Source of the DNA: Bedellia somnulentella
Lineage: Eukaryota > Arthropoda > Insecta > Lepidoptera > Bedelliidae
Direction: 5' to 3'
Assembly: GCA_963576735.1 (NCBI GenBank)
Contig: OY755178.1
Coordinates: 8,618,001-8,682,000 of the forward strand
DNA length: 64,000 nucleotides
In this document: positions 30,929 to 42,050 of the stretch, piece by piece
How the letters are laid out: every line of letters starts with the position of its first letter
How positions within the stretch are numbered: the stretch's first letter is position 1
Translations under genes and position numbers: made by a program
The notes under the pieces: generated by a model
Database searches by the model: none
Seen by the model: the letters and a program-made list of their open reading frames with translations, nothing else
What the model was told of the DNA's origin: nothing

Positions 30929-31288
30929 CCGTGATAGCCCAGTGGGTAGAACACTCGGTTATCGTGCAAACGACTAGTGTTCAAATCCTGGGTCGGGCCT
31001 ACACCAATTAGTCTTTTCTAAAAGACATATGTGTGGTTAATTTATCATGTTTGTTAACGGTGAGGGAAAACATCGTGAGGAAACCCACATGGCTGAGTTG
31101 TACTTAGTCATGTGACAGTATATTCGAACAAAACGGCGATAGGCCTGCCCCCTATCACGTGAGTACACTGTCCATGCAAAACGTGGGTACTCTGAACACC
31201 AGGTGACAAAGTCACGTGATGTTCAGAAGTATTAGTACCTCTGCCAACCCCTTCGGGGATATTCGGCGTGAACGTTTATGTTATGTTA
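30929..31288 (+). mobile_element. SINE family A reference copy, full length, with duplication
   Basis: 360 bp between TGTTTTAATTA duplications (30918-30928 and 31289-31299). The head, CCGTGATAGCCCAGTGGGTA (A box TAGCCCAGTGG) with GTTCAAATCCTGGGTCG (B box), is tRNA-derived and suggests an internal RNA polymerase III promoter. The body includes the CACGTGA palindromes. The 3' domain is CTCTGCCAACCCCTTCGGGG, and the tail is (TTATG)n. Ends and duplication are clean, so this copy is young. Confidence 0.96.
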
Positions 31289-31624
31289 TGTTTTAATTAA
31301 ATAAATAAACAAGTATCATTTTGGAGACCTCATGCTACACTAGCGCCTCTAGCGGCGAAATCACACGCTTTAGCCATCATTCTAAGTTGTAGGGGAGGCC
31401 GGGATGCTAAATTTGCAGTTGCTCAAACGTCGTAGAGACCTATTTTATTTGATAGCTTATGTTTTAAAATGAAGAAGTATATTTAAAAGTTTTAATTTTA
31501 GTGGGGGAGAAAGCGTGTAAACATTTTAGAAAATGTAAAAAAAAACTTGTATAGAAATAATCGATCGCGTCAGCCATTAACAGTATAAACGCGCTTTATA
31601 TTTCTGATAACCATTATTATTAAT

Positions 31625-31742
31625 ACATACATACATACATGCATACATATACTCACGGCTATAAATCCCTTAACGGGGTAGCCAGAGCTTTGGAATGAGA
31701 AATTCCTCAGCCACTTTTAGAAGTTGATTGGGGAAAAGGTGG
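31625..31742 (-). mobile_element. SINE family B, partial, invaded by another SINE B
   Basis: Minus-orientation (ACAT)n tail and 3' half: ATACTCACGGCTATAAATCC to GATTGGGGAAAAGGTGG. The 5' half is missing where the next copy has inserted. Confidence 0.85.
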
Positions 31743-31755
31743 TAATAATAATAAT

Positions 31756-32007
31756 GCCGAGTAGTGTCGGTTTAGAATAACACTACCCCATTTCTTCCGG
31801 CGGGTGTACGTAAGAGGCGACTAACGGTATGGGGCTATTAAGGGATTTTTGGGCGATGCGGTTGGAGACCCATCACCAACAACCTTCATTTTTACTATCT
31901 TTTCCCCACTCAAATTTCCAAAAGTGGCTGAGGAACTTCTAATTCTTTAGCTCTGGCTACCCCTCCCTGGAATTTATAGCCGTGAGTATATGTATGTATG
32001 TATGTAC
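31756..32007 (+). mobile_element. SINE family B copy, full length, 13-bp duplication
   Basis: GCCGAGTAGTGTCGGTTTAG to CCGTGAGTATATGTATGTA. Flanked by GTGGTAATAATAA at 31739-31751 and 32008-32020, with four extra bases TAAT at the 5' junction. Confidence 0.93.
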
Positions 32008-32020
32008 GTGGTAATAATAA

Positions 32021-33826
32021 CAATACATTAACAATAAAATAATACAATAATAATATATTATTATTATTACATTATTATTAATCTGACGATTAATGTAAGG
32101 GATATCATTATTCTAACCATTTTAAAGTAAATCTAACAACAATGTTCGGACTTAACGCCTCTACATATATTACGCCAAAACACCATCGCCGGAACATTGC
32201 AGTCACCCGCATCAAGCACTTGAAGGTTCTTCACCATCTTATTTCTTAGCGCCATGTCCAAATCGGCAGATTATTCAGATATACACTCTTCGAAATGTAA
32301 TTAACCAACCATTACTTAATCTGACGCGCTCGAGTTTTTCGGAGGATTGTTTTTTTTTAACAAATCTGACGGATTCCCATCAGCATACCCCGCTATATAT
32401 ACATTAAAGGCTACTAGGACTCTCCCTATATAATAATCTGATACGCCCGAGTCACTTCAAAAATCCCTGCTTCGCCTTCCCTACTAAAATGTTTACTGGT
32501 CGCTTACAGTAATTTTGAGTGAGTATGTGTGAAAATAAGTGTGTTGGGTGTGTTGTTGTTTTTTAATGCTTGGAGTGCCTGTAAGGACGAAAGTTATTTT
32601 TACTCCTGTGTGTTTGCATATGTAGTCTCTCTCGCCCCCCGCAAAAATTGGCTGAAAAAAATGATTTGAGATATCGCAGAAGGCGCGTCCCGTTCTAGTT
32701 GGTCTTAGATTGACATCGCATATCGCAATCCAATAGAAAATTGAATATCAAGTCAAATGCCAAAAGCATTAAATACTATCCAACTTACTCAGCGTTAGAT
32801 TACTTGGATAATATAAATCTGGACATTGCTGTGATTTTTATCTTTCAGTGTGATATAAGTTAAAATAATCTAAACAGATGCAAATAACATCGAAGTCATT
32901 CGTATTTACAGTATCCGAGTATCCTTTAAGTTATATTTCAAACTCACTTGAACTCAGTTTTCATAAAATTCAGTAGTCTGTTTATGTCATTATATATTTT
33001 CACTTTTTCCATATATTTACCGTACACACCAGATATAACTTTTAGTACTTCTCAATGTTGAATGTTATAAACTCAAAAAACATTGTGTTGAATACGCAAA
33101 TGAAATTTGATTGCTTCAACGTAGCTTTAAAAAAAACACGCTTGCGTATTCTCTGTACATACTCTGTGTGTATTAGTTTGGCTTGTTTATTTGGTACAGT
33201 TTGGTTTGGGTTGAGTTTGGTTTGTTGGTTCTGGTTCAGGTGTGTTCGTGTTCGTTTGGTTTGGTTGGTGTTCGTTTCGTTTTGTGTTGTGTGTGTAGTG
33301 TAGTGTGCTGTGCTTTTTTCGGTGATGAGATTCTAGAGTGCATTGTATGAAAAACTCAAATAAATGCATGTTTTTATGACAGTCAGTGCTTTGAAAAATT
33401 AGATTTTACTTCTTTAGGAATTTGTGATTCAAAACCTCGCGCTGACGCCTCCTAAGGTATTTAAAACTCATGTTCTACCAAGACAAGTCTAATCTAAAGT
33501 TGTGCTAATCGTAAACTTCAGAAAGAATTTTCCAAAAATTTATATGGTTTTATATTTTATGTACAGTTTTTTTATCATATCGATTGCATTATCTTGTTGC
33601 CGGCTATCGTACATTATCTGGTGGTGACAGCTAGCGACACGACTGCTCAGGGTGTATGCTATGCCTTGAAACTTGTTGAAATAAACGTAGGTAGAGCTGT
33701 GCAGTTGAGGTTTTACCGCCGGGCGGTTTACTACTGCCTTAGTGTTTTGTCGTTATGCAAATATGGTAGATAACAAAATGTTCTGTTATGTTTTGATTCT
33801 ACGTGTTTTGTGGAGTGTTATGTGAT
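32021..33826. other. upstream region of l(2)gl; no coding exon seen
   Basis: Holds a GT-rich, strand-asymmetric tract at 33170-33310 (for example TTTGGTTTGGGTTGAGTTTG). No coding exon is seen. An untranslated first exon or promoter of l(2)gl is expected somewhere upstream of 33840, because the coding exon starts at a splice acceptor, but I cannot fix its position. Candidates include the less AT-rich stretch 33600-33740. Confidence 0.4.
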
Positions 33827-33840
33827 TTTATTCTTTGCAG

Positions 33841-33933
33841 GCTGGAAGAATGCTAAAGTTCATACGAGGAAAAGGGCAGCAGCCCTCTGCTGAAAGACAG
33901 AAACTTCAGAATGAGCTGTTTGCTTTTCGAAAG
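33841..33933 (+). CDS. l(2)gl: lethal(2) giant larvae, first coding exon
   Basis: ATG at 33850 opens 28 codons, MLKFIRGKGQQPSAERQKLQ then NELFAFRK, ending exactly at a consensus donor (AAG|GTAAGT, 33934). A pyrimidine-rich acceptor ending TTTGCAG (to 33840) precedes nine untranslated bases, so at least one untranslated exon lies upstream. The peptide matches the known N-terminus of insect and vertebrate Lgl proteins (Drosophila starts MLKFIRGKGQQP). Lgl is a WD40-repeat cortical scaffold that, with Scribble and Dlg, sets basolateral polarity and is phosphorylated by aPKC; loss gives larval brain and disc tumours in Drosophila. The exon ends in phase 0; the next is expected to begin TVQHGFPHKP-like. 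I could not find it in the remaining 30 kb, so the first coding intron is very long. Only the first 28 of the roughly 1,100 residues usual for the family are in the window. Confidence 0.93.
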
Positions 33934-34732
33934 GTAAGTTTCAAGTAAGGTTAATAAGTTACTGTTACTTTAGTGCTTATTATTTAATTGTGAAATTTGT
34001 TTAAGCCATAAATGAAAACATTAAGGTGTATGTGTTGAATTCTGGTGCATGTAGTAGTAGTTATCCAACCAATTGTTTATTAATCAGTGACATTATTTAT
34101 TACTAATTAGAGAACGCTTAAAGTTATTATGATAGTAAATTTTACTTAATATTTATGTCCTTTTATTCCTTCTCAGTAACATAAGAACTGCAAAACCGTT
34201 TTAATTCTAGAATATAGTATGTCTAAAATATTTTTTCTATGATGTGCTTAATAGATTTTTATTATGTTCTCATTATCAATAATTTGCTTATAACTATTAA
34301 TATAGTGTAGATTATATTTTTATGATGCTCTAAATAGTGATGCCACTCCTAAGTTTTAGTTCTGTAAAGTTGTAGATAGCTGTAAACTAACTCAAGTACT
34401 TATAGCAAGTACCTGTTCTCAGTATGACTCACAGCTGCATGATAACTAGGTTTCTGATAAACACCTAACTGTTGATGATATCCAGTTTGATTATTCTATT
34501 TTGCAATACCTATTAACTAATAATCTAATATTCTTCAGTGTTCTTTATTTTTTTATGTTTTTTCTAAGAACTAATAATTAATTACATTGATCACAATAAC
34601 GATTTTGCATGTGTTAATTTATGACAATTAAGTTTTAGGCTCATATCAAAAATAATATAAACATTCTATAATAAAATAGCAAGTAAATAATATATAATGA
34701 ACTTTTTCAACTGATAAATATATCAACTTAAT
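33934..34732 (+). other. start of l(2)gl first coding intron; no further exon
   Basis: Begins GTAAGTTTCAAG. AT-rich, no recognised repeat or ORF. Confidence 0.6.
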
Positions 34733-34963
34733 ACATACATACATATACTCACGGCTATAAATCCCTAGAAGGGGTCGCCAAAGCTAAGGAATTAGAAATT
34801 CCTCAGCCAATTTTGGAAAGATGGTAAAATAAAGGTTGTTGGTGATGGGTCTCCAACCACATGACCCAAAAAACCCATAAAAGCCCCAATACCGTTAGTC
34901 GCCTCTTACGTACACCCACCAGAAGAAATAGGGTAGTGCTATTCTAAGCCGACACTACACGGC
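34733..34963 (-). mobile_element. SINE family B copy with duplication
   Basis: Minus orientation: (ACAT)n, ATACTCACGGCTATAAATCC to CCGACACTACACGGC. Duplication TCAACTTAAT at 34723-34732 and 34971-34980; seven extra bases (ATCTTCT) lie between the conserved 5' end and the right duplication. Confidence 0.92.
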
Positions 34964-34980
34964 ATCTTCTTCAACTTAAT

Positions 34981-37048
34981 GAATCCAATTTTCTATTTCT
35001 ATATTGTATAAGTAGTACATCAACGGTGCTAAATTAGTTCAGGGCATGTTTGTTCTGTTATCTTATCATAAGCCCTGTTTGTTTATTGATTAGTTATGAG
35101 TCTGTTATTTTTTACTGACACAACTCCTTTATTGGATTAAATTTTTAGGGTATTGCAACATCAATGTTATTTTGGATTTTATTATGATAATTAAATGTAG
35201 ATTACCCATCTATAATTTTATCTTATAAGCATAGTTCTCCTTTACTCCATTTCAGGACTAATTTTTGTATCAAACTGATTCTGGTTATGTACTAAATTCT
35301 ATTCTATTCACCTAATGCTTAGATTTTAATAAACAATTAAATCACATAATCAGAAATTATTATAAATATTAAATATTAATTAGAGAAATATAATATATAG
35401 ATTGAATGGTTTGAACACAAAAGAGGGAGTATATGAAAGTAAGACAATGTTTATAAAAATCTTAATTTATAACAGTATTTTTTTAATCAAATAGAGTGAA
35501 TAAGCAATGATAAATAAAATATTCATAGTATTGATCAATAGTCTCATCCCAACAGGATTAACTAAGGAATGCTTGATATGTTGTAGGTACAAGTAAGATT
35601 TTCATGTGTCACTTTGTGTCAGAACAATACATAACCTACTAAAATATACAACAATCCACCGTACATGATGTCAAGAAAGAAATAAGTTTCTATTATATCT
35701 GCTTAGAGTTTAATAAATAAGAAGAAAATATAGCTCCTTTAATATTTTGTGAAATGTTAAACACAAATGCAGCCTTTTGTTAAAGTACATCTATCTAATG
35801 AATTAAACCATATCTAGCTAAGCACTGTTAATGCTTACTATCAGTGATAGAGCTATTAAAAAATAATTATTGTTTTAGCTTGTCACATTTATGCTTAATA
35901 ATTTAGAACATTTAACTTTATATTATAATTAAAACTGAAAGTGGTCTGGTTGGTTAGGTGGTTTCTAATTTTAGTTTGGATATTTTTATATCAAGTTGGT
36001 ATTCTCCTTAAAGTTTAAACTTATGCAGGTTTGATACGAAGGTTAGCTTAAAGTATTGACTAAATGATGCACTGTTTTCAATAGTTCATAAAACTAAGCC
36101 AATAACCACAACTTAAAAAAATATGTGCACTATACTGCTGATTCTTTAAAAATACATACAATGCAAATGCTCACAGCTTCAAATCTCAAAAACGAATAGT
36201 CACATCTTTAGATTTTAAAAATATTCAAACTCTAATGGATTTAAAATGGGAAAAACATTTGTAAAATAAAGGATGTTTGGTGCCAAATCTCAAATGCCTA
36301 ACAAAAACTTAAGACATTAGTGCTATTTCAAGCTTAATAATGACAAGCTAAAATGTAGTTCCTAATTAATTAGTAAACATTCTTTTAAATATCATGAATA
36401 TTTCTAAATGAAATAGTTACTAAATAATTATACTAAAACTAAATAGTTGAATATGCTCCAAATACTGAAACCTCAAGTGTTATAATTTTCAAATCAGGAC
36501 TTCATCATTTATTTTCTCATACTGAAAAATATTGTTTACTTATCCTAGCGATTAGAAAATGCCACCTATAATAAAATTTAGTTTAATATTAAACTCTTAA
36601 GAGTTCTTTTACCTATCTTAAAATCAGGCAATGTGATCGAACTATTATTTTAATGATACGCAAACTGCTAAAACTGGTCAGACATGTTTGCCTCGAGGAT
36701 ACAGATCCCGGTTTCGTATTAGATTCCTATTGGGCGACTCGTGCGCTCGCGTTGCATAATAGCTACATGTTTCGACTCTTGTTCTGTCTTGCGCGATGCT
36801 TTTGTTACGTGTTATTATAAGACTGTAGATGATTGGTCTAGTGCTGGTTTTATTATTTTTATACATAAAATATTTTAAATTGAGCAGAGATTTTTAACGC
36901 AATTTTGCATTGCCAAAAGTGCTCAGTAAAATAGTTCGTATTTATTTTTCGATATTAGAACTTTTAAGACTGGCTTACATTGTTTTCACTAATAACCGAA
37001 TAATATGATCTAGACCGACTATCATGATATAATTGTAAATACGCGATA
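34981..37048. other. intronic, no gene seen
   Basis: AT-rich intronic sequence. A small, less AT-rich patch at 36680-36800 has no recognisable identity. Confidence 0.45.
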
Positions 37049-37142
37049 TTTTCGCAAACTCAGCTTCCAAAAGTGGCCCAAAACCTTATTCTGAAACTGG
37101 CTACCCCGTAATGAGATTTAAGGTCGTGAGTATATGTATGTA
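37049..37142 (+). mobile_element. SINE family B, 3' end only
   Basis: AGCTTCCAAAAGTGGCCCA, GGCTACCCCGTAATGAGATT and GTGAGTATATGTATGTA. Diverged and 5' truncated. Confidence 0.75.
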
Positions 37143-37392
37143 TAATAGTAATATACATGACACAATAGTGGAACGGGCTCGGCCAGCCAGGAGTCACGCC
37201 CAGTTTATGGTAGGGCGGTGTCCACTGCCATAGCAGATTGCTTATTAGTTATTTATTACACGAGACATGCAATATGACGGTGTTTGTTTTACAAAGGTTA
37301 ATAATGGTTATTCCATGTCCAGTGGTTAGGAGATTGGCTTGTTAAAATCTTGCTGAGAGCAAATATATTTGATGTTTATAATTTCCCTACTC

Positions 37393-37463
37393 AAACGTTT
37401 ACGCCGAATATCCCCGAATGGGTTGGCAGAGGTACTCATACTTCTGAACATCACGTGACTCTG
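37393..37463 (-). mobile_element. SINE family A, 3' end only
   Basis: AACGTTTACGCCGAATATCC, GGGTTGGCAGAGGTACTCAT and TCTGAACATCACGTGACT. The rest is missing. Confidence 0.82.
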
Positions 37464-37487
37464 TTTTCGATGTTATGTATATTAGTA

Positions 37488-37730
37488 CATACATACATAT
37501 ACTCACTGCTATAAATCCCTAGATGGGGTAGCCAGAGCTAAGGAATTAGAAATTCCTCATCCACTTTTGGAAAGTTAAGTAGGGAAAAGATGGTAAAATA
37601 AAAGTTGTAGGTTGGTCTCCAACCTCATCGCCCAAATCTCCCTTAAAAGCCCCAATACCGTTAGTCGCCTTTTACGCACACCCACCGGAAAAAATGGGGT
37701 ATTGCTATTCTAAGCCGACACTACACAGCA
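37488..37730 (-). mobile_element. SINE family B copy with 14-bp duplication
   Basis: Minus orientation, (ACAT)n to GCCGACACTACACAGC. Flanked by TATGTATATTAGTA at 37474-37487 and 37735-37748, with four extra bases at the 5' junction. Confidence 0.93.
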
Positions 37731-37748
37731 TTTATATGTATATTAGTA

Positions 37749-38309
37749 TTCTTTATTTTTAAGCATATCGTTGAGGTAGTCTACCTTACGTACTAGAGGT
37801 AGTAAAGTATTTTTTGTACTTTTACTAGCGCGAATTGGAGCCATGTGCCAATTGTGCAATGTCCATAAAACTAATCCAAAATAGAATATCAGTTATGAAC
37901 CTTTTAACTGTGCCCTAAGAAATTTCAGACGTAGCACTGAGAAGAAGTCTTAATTTTATGAACCATACCATTAACATAAATCGAATTATAAAGTAAATTT
38001 ACTGTTACATCAGTTACAGTCCCGAAAATAACAACATAACAATAAAAATAACTGGCAGTGTTGAAAAGCTACTTAATTTTAATTATACACTTTTTACGCT
38101 GACAAACGAATGCTCTATATTTTTGAGAAAGAAACTGCACACTGCACTGCTCGATATTTTTATATCTTCGAGGAATAAAAGCACATTGTTAGTAAATTTG
38201 TTGATCCCTTTTAAAATAAATCACGATTACAAAAAGCGGTTCGGAATTCAAACACTTTATTTTTAATTTCTACAGTTTTTTTAATATTTAAAATAACTCA
38301 ACTGAACGC
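37749..38309. other. intronic, no gene seen
   Basis: No recognised repeat or ORF. Confidence 0.4.
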
Positions 38310-38383
38310 TCACGCCGTACACCCCCAAAAGGCTGGCATATGTACTAATACTTCTGAACATCACATGACATGTCACCTAGTTT
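38310..38383 (-). mobile_element. SINE family A, 3' end only, diverged
   Basis: AACGCTCACGCCGTACACCC, GGCTGGCATATGTACTAATA and TTCTGAACATCACATGACA. Older copy. Confidence 0.75.
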
Positions 38384-39194
38384 ACACCATAGTAGTCGAT
38401 AGAACTTTAGATTCCCGTGAAAACGTAAAGTCAATTATGAAAGCATCTAAGAGGCATATAAAGTCCTATATTAGAGTTGAGATTGGCAACCCAGCCCGAG
38501 TTCCTAAAACAAGTTGACGTCAATACTTTTATAAAGCTATAGTGGTTTGATTCATTACATCGACAGGCTGGGCGGCTCTACCTACATTGAATTCAACACT
38601 GATATAAAACAGACCAAAGATATTATATATGTATGAACTAATATTTTACGAGTATTTGACAATTATATATAATTGGATATTTATTGCAAAATGCTTAACA
38701 AGTTTCCATCACAATCATACCAAAACCACCATACATCCAACTTGACCTTAAAAGGGTAAGCCAGAGTTACAGAATTAAAAGTAAGTACTTTAGAGAAAAG
38801 ATTTTAACATAGGGATGATCAAAAAAAAAAAAAAGTCAAAAAGTTTATTTTTCAAAATTAAGTTAAAAATTAACATTTTTTGAACGTCAAATTTTTTTAA
38901 ATTTATCATTAGTCCGTTGCTTCGGAAGGTGTTCGTAAAGAGAAGAAGCAACAAAGAAACTCTTTACATTCACATTTTTTCATTTTTTCAAAACATGGTT
39001 TGTACAATTTCAGTTTATTAACATGTTTTTACTTTATAAAAGATTTTCTATGCGACAAAACCAAACGCTAGTTTGACATATTTAAAATAAATTGTCCATC
39101 ACAAAAACCAATCACATAACGTGAGAAGAAAAATCCTCACCAGACAATTATTCCTAGGAATAACGAGGGAAGATTTATAGCTTTACGGACACGG

Positions 39195-42050
39195 TCATGT
39201 GCGCGTTGGGTCCTTGTCGTTTAAAAAATCTTGAACACTGTAGTAAGACTTCTTTAAAAGCATGGCTTTTATTGCCTTTTTAAAAGATGCCACAGGCAAT
39301 TCAAATATGTCAGAAGGAAGTTTGTTGAACATTTTCAGGGATAGTCCCATAAAGGAGTTACTTACTTTATTAAGTCTCCACTTCGGTACGTGAAGTTTGT
39401 CCTTATTTCGAGTGTTAACAGTATGCCTATCACTAACTTTACTAAATTGGCCTATATTCTTTTTGGCATACATTAAATTCTCAAATATGTATTGGCAAGG
39501 GACAGTTAAAATGCCAATTTCTTTAAATTTTTCGCGCAACGAATACCTCGACCTCAACATGTAAATAGATCGGATAGCTCGCTTTTGTAAGACGAAAACT
39601 TTATGAACATCAGCCGCTTTACCCCATAATAAAATACCGTACGACATAATACTATGAAAATAACTGAAATACACAATGCGAGCTGTTTCTACGTCTGCTA
39701 TTTCTCTAATCTTACGCACGGCATACGCTGCTGAGCTCAGCCTTTTAGAAAGTGTTAGTATATGGGGTCCCCATTGCAACTTAGAATCGATTATTATCCC
39801 TAGGAATTTTGTTTCTTTCACTAATTCTACTTGTTCACTATCAATAACAATATTGTTATCAACTTGCCTAACATTCGGTAAAGTAAATTTAATACATTTA
39901 GTTTTTTTGGCATTTAGAACCAGGTTATTTACAGTAAACCAATGCAATACCAGTGAGATAGCTTTATTTACGTCGTCAAGAGATGTAGAGGATCTCGCTA
40001 CATTAAATATTAAAGATGTATCATCTGCAAACATAACTATCTCAGAATACTTTTGTACCATAAATGGTAAATCATTAATGTAAATCAGAAACAGTAATGG
40101 GCCAAGTATAGAACCTTGAGGAACGCCCATCTCTATTTCCGATCCTTCCGACGTGGTTCCATTAATATCAATCTTTAAAGTTCTTTTATGAAGATATGAT
40201 GCCATTAATTTCAGTGCTTGCTCGTCAAAACCGTAATATTTAAGTTTAATCAACGCTATTTCTTTTTTTACACAATCAAAAGCTTTTGTGAGGTCACAAA
40301 ATATACCTAATGCATCCCGGGAGTTTTCCCATGAATTAAAAATATGTTTCATTAGTGACACTCCTGCATCTACAGTAGACCTACCTTTGGTGAAACCATA
40401 TTGCTCGTCATGGAATATATTATGATTGTTGAAATATGAAAGCATTTGGTTGGACATGATTTTCTCAAAAACTTTACTGAGAACTGGCAAAATAGAAATA
40501 GGCCTATAATTGGTAAAGTCCTGACTATCTCCTGATTTATGTAGTGGGATGAGCCTACTTAACTTCATACAGTCTGGAAATTCTCCTATATCTATACATT
40601 TATTAAAAAGTATCGTTAAATGAGGAGCGATTATATTTATTATTCTGTTTATGACGAAAACTGACATTCCTGTTATGTCTTCGGTTTTTTTAAGATTAAT
40701 AGTTTTAAAATTTTTAATTATATCATTATTGTCAACATACTTGAAAGAAAACTGTGCTGTTGTTTTGGTAACATTTTGTTCCAACAACTCAAGAGCTTTC
40801 TGGGGACATGAATTTAATTTCTCTGTTGTCTGAGTGGGGGTATTTATAAAATGATTTTCAAAAATGTCAGCAATTTGTGATTTTGACTGTATCAGTTCAT
40901 TATCTAATAATAAATTGAGATCATGTGGGGACTTTAGTTTTCCAGTTTCACTGTTAATTATTTTCCAGACAGTCTTACTCTTGTTAGAAGAATTCATAAT
41001 TTTATGTTTTATGCATCTAGATTTAGCTTCACCACAAACTTTTTTGAAAATTTTTGAATAATTTCTGACATAAATAATAAAATCTTGGTTGAAGTTAAAG
41101 GACTTTTCTCTATAAATGTTATATAGGTGATCTCTACTTATTCTAATTCCAGCGGTGGCCCATTCAGCAAAAGAGCATTTTGTATTACACAGTATTACCT
41201 TAGTTTTAAAGATTTTGTTGAATTCAGTTTTTAGCTCATTGATGAATGAAAGACAATTCTCTAATGATTCACTGCTTCTCATTGGGGGGCTGATGCTAGA
41301 CCTAATATTATTTTCAAATAAGCTAAGTTTTTTTTCAGTTATCTGTCTACATACTATTGACTTTTTCTTTTCGATGGTAAATTCTAAATTTATAAATTGA
41401 CCCTTGTGGTCTGAGGTAATGCAATCAAAAAGGAAGTGACCAGAGTAATCACAATTGCAATAAATATTATCTAAACATGTTGCAGAGGTCGAGGTAATTC
41501 GGGTTGGCTCATTAAATACATTTAGAAGATTAAATGATTGAAAAAATGTCAATATTCTCTCCTTTACTAGACCCTCACCCAACAAGTCAACATTGAAATC
41601 CCCACAAACTACAACCTCTCTGGAGCTGCGGGAAGCCATCCCCAAAGCATCTTCCATCGCTGCTTCAAAGATGTCATAGTTACCTTTGGGTGGGCGATAT
41701 ACACACAAAATTATATACTTGCTCAATTCAATGCATGAGATTTCTACATGTTGTTCAACAGAGAGTCTACAGATGTCTTTTCTTTCTTTAAATTTAATGT
41801 CTACATATAATAGTATCATACTACCCCCACACATTATGGACTCTCTGTTAAAACAACTGCCCACTGTGTAATTCTTTAAACTAAAATTCATTTGTTCTGC
41901 TTTTAACCAGTGTTCTGTTAAACAAAGTATTTTGGCATTGTACTTATTAATGAATAACTCTAATTCTAATAGTTTGCAGGAAAGGCTCTGTATGTTCTGA
42001 TGAACTAGTGAAATGTATGCCTTTTCCTTTGTCTTACTACCTAGTTTAAA
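39195..42050 (-). CDS. LINE ORF2: endonuclease and reverse transcriptase
   Basis: The frame opens at the shift site (42044-42050) and runs to the stop at 39195-39197, about 950 codons. The first ATG is at 41891, but the 51 codons before it contain the endonuclease motifs SLVHQNIQSLSCK (active-site Asn) and ILCLTEHWLK (Glu), so initiation at that ATG would give an inactive endonuclease. After it come YIILCVYRPPKGNY, VVVCGDFNVDLL (about residue 94 from the ATG) and FDCITSDHKGQF. RT motifs: YRPISILPVLSKVFEKIM, QYGFTKGRSTVDAG, FCDLTKAFDC, GVPQGSILGPLLF (~588) and FADD (~618). The C-terminal YFHSIMSYGILLWG region matches the 19.3-kb relative. It nicks DNA and primes reverse transcription of its own RNA. 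No lesion seen. Confidence 0.93.
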   Translation of the reverse strand, partial: FKLGSKTKEKAYISLVHQNIQSLSCKLLELELFINKYNAKILCLTEHWLKAEQMNFSLKNYTVGSCFNRESIMCGGSMILLYVDIKFKERKDICRLSVEQHVEISCIELSKYIILCVYRPPKGNYDIFEAAMEDALGMASRSSREVVVCGDFNVDLLGEGLVKERILTFFQSFNLLNVFNEPTRITSTSATCLDNIYCNCDYSGHFLFDCITSDHKGQFINLEFTIEKKKSIVCRQITEKKLSLFENNIRSSISPPMRSSESLENCLSFINELKTEFNKIFKTKVILCNTKCSFAEWATAGIRISRDHLYNIYREKSFNFNQDFIIYVRNYSKIFKKVCGEAKSRCIKHKIMNSSNKSKTVWKIINSETGKLKSPHDLNLLLDNELIQSKSQIADIFENHFINTPTQTTEKLNSCPQKALELLEQNVTKTTAQFSFKYVDNNDIIKNFKTINLKKTEDITGMSVFVINRIINIIAPHLTILFNKCIDIGEFPDCMKLSRLIPLHKSGDSQDFTNYRPISILPVLSKVFEKIMSNQMLSYFNNHNIFHDEQYGFTKGRSTVDAGVSLMKHIFNSWENSRDALGIFCDLTKAFDCVKKEIALIKLKYYGFDEQALKLMASYLHKRTLKIDINGTTSEGSEIEMGVPQGSILGPLLFLIYINDLPFMVQKYSEIVMFADDTSLIFNVARSSTSLDDVNKAISLVLHWFTVNNLVLNAKKTKCIKFTLPNVRQVDNNIVIDSEQVELVKETKFLGIIIDSKLQWGPHILTLSKRLSSAAYAVRKIREIADVETARIVYFSYFHSIMSYGILLWGKAADVHKVFVLQKRAIRSIYMLRSRYSLREKFKEIGILTVPCQYIFENLMYAKKNIGQFSKVSDRHTVNTRNKDKLHVPKWRLNKVSNSFMGLSLKMFNKLPSDIFELPVASFKKAIKAMLLKKSYYSVQDFLNDKDPTRT
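41978..42050 (-). promoter_or_regulatory. -1 programmed frameshift signal TTTAAAC between ORF1 and ORF2
   Basis: On the minus strand, zero-frame codons GCT TTA AAC TAG contain T TTA AAC (42050-42044), a canonical X XXY YYZ slippery heptamer, immediately before the ORF1 stop. Slipping back one base puts the ribosome at CTA GGT AGT AAG, which is exactly the ORF2 frame (42044 is 153 nt, 51 codons, from the ORF2 ATG). Fifteen nt downstream, AGGAAAAGGC (42028-42019) can pair with GCCTTTCCT (41986-41978) through 9 bp with one bulged A and a 32-nt loop. The spacer is longer than the usual 5-9 nt. Confidence 0.75.

Noticed and set aside
33055..33303. 82-codon ORF rich in Val, Leu, Cys and Trp
   Set aside because: It arises from the GT-rich tract and has no protein-like pattern or splice context.
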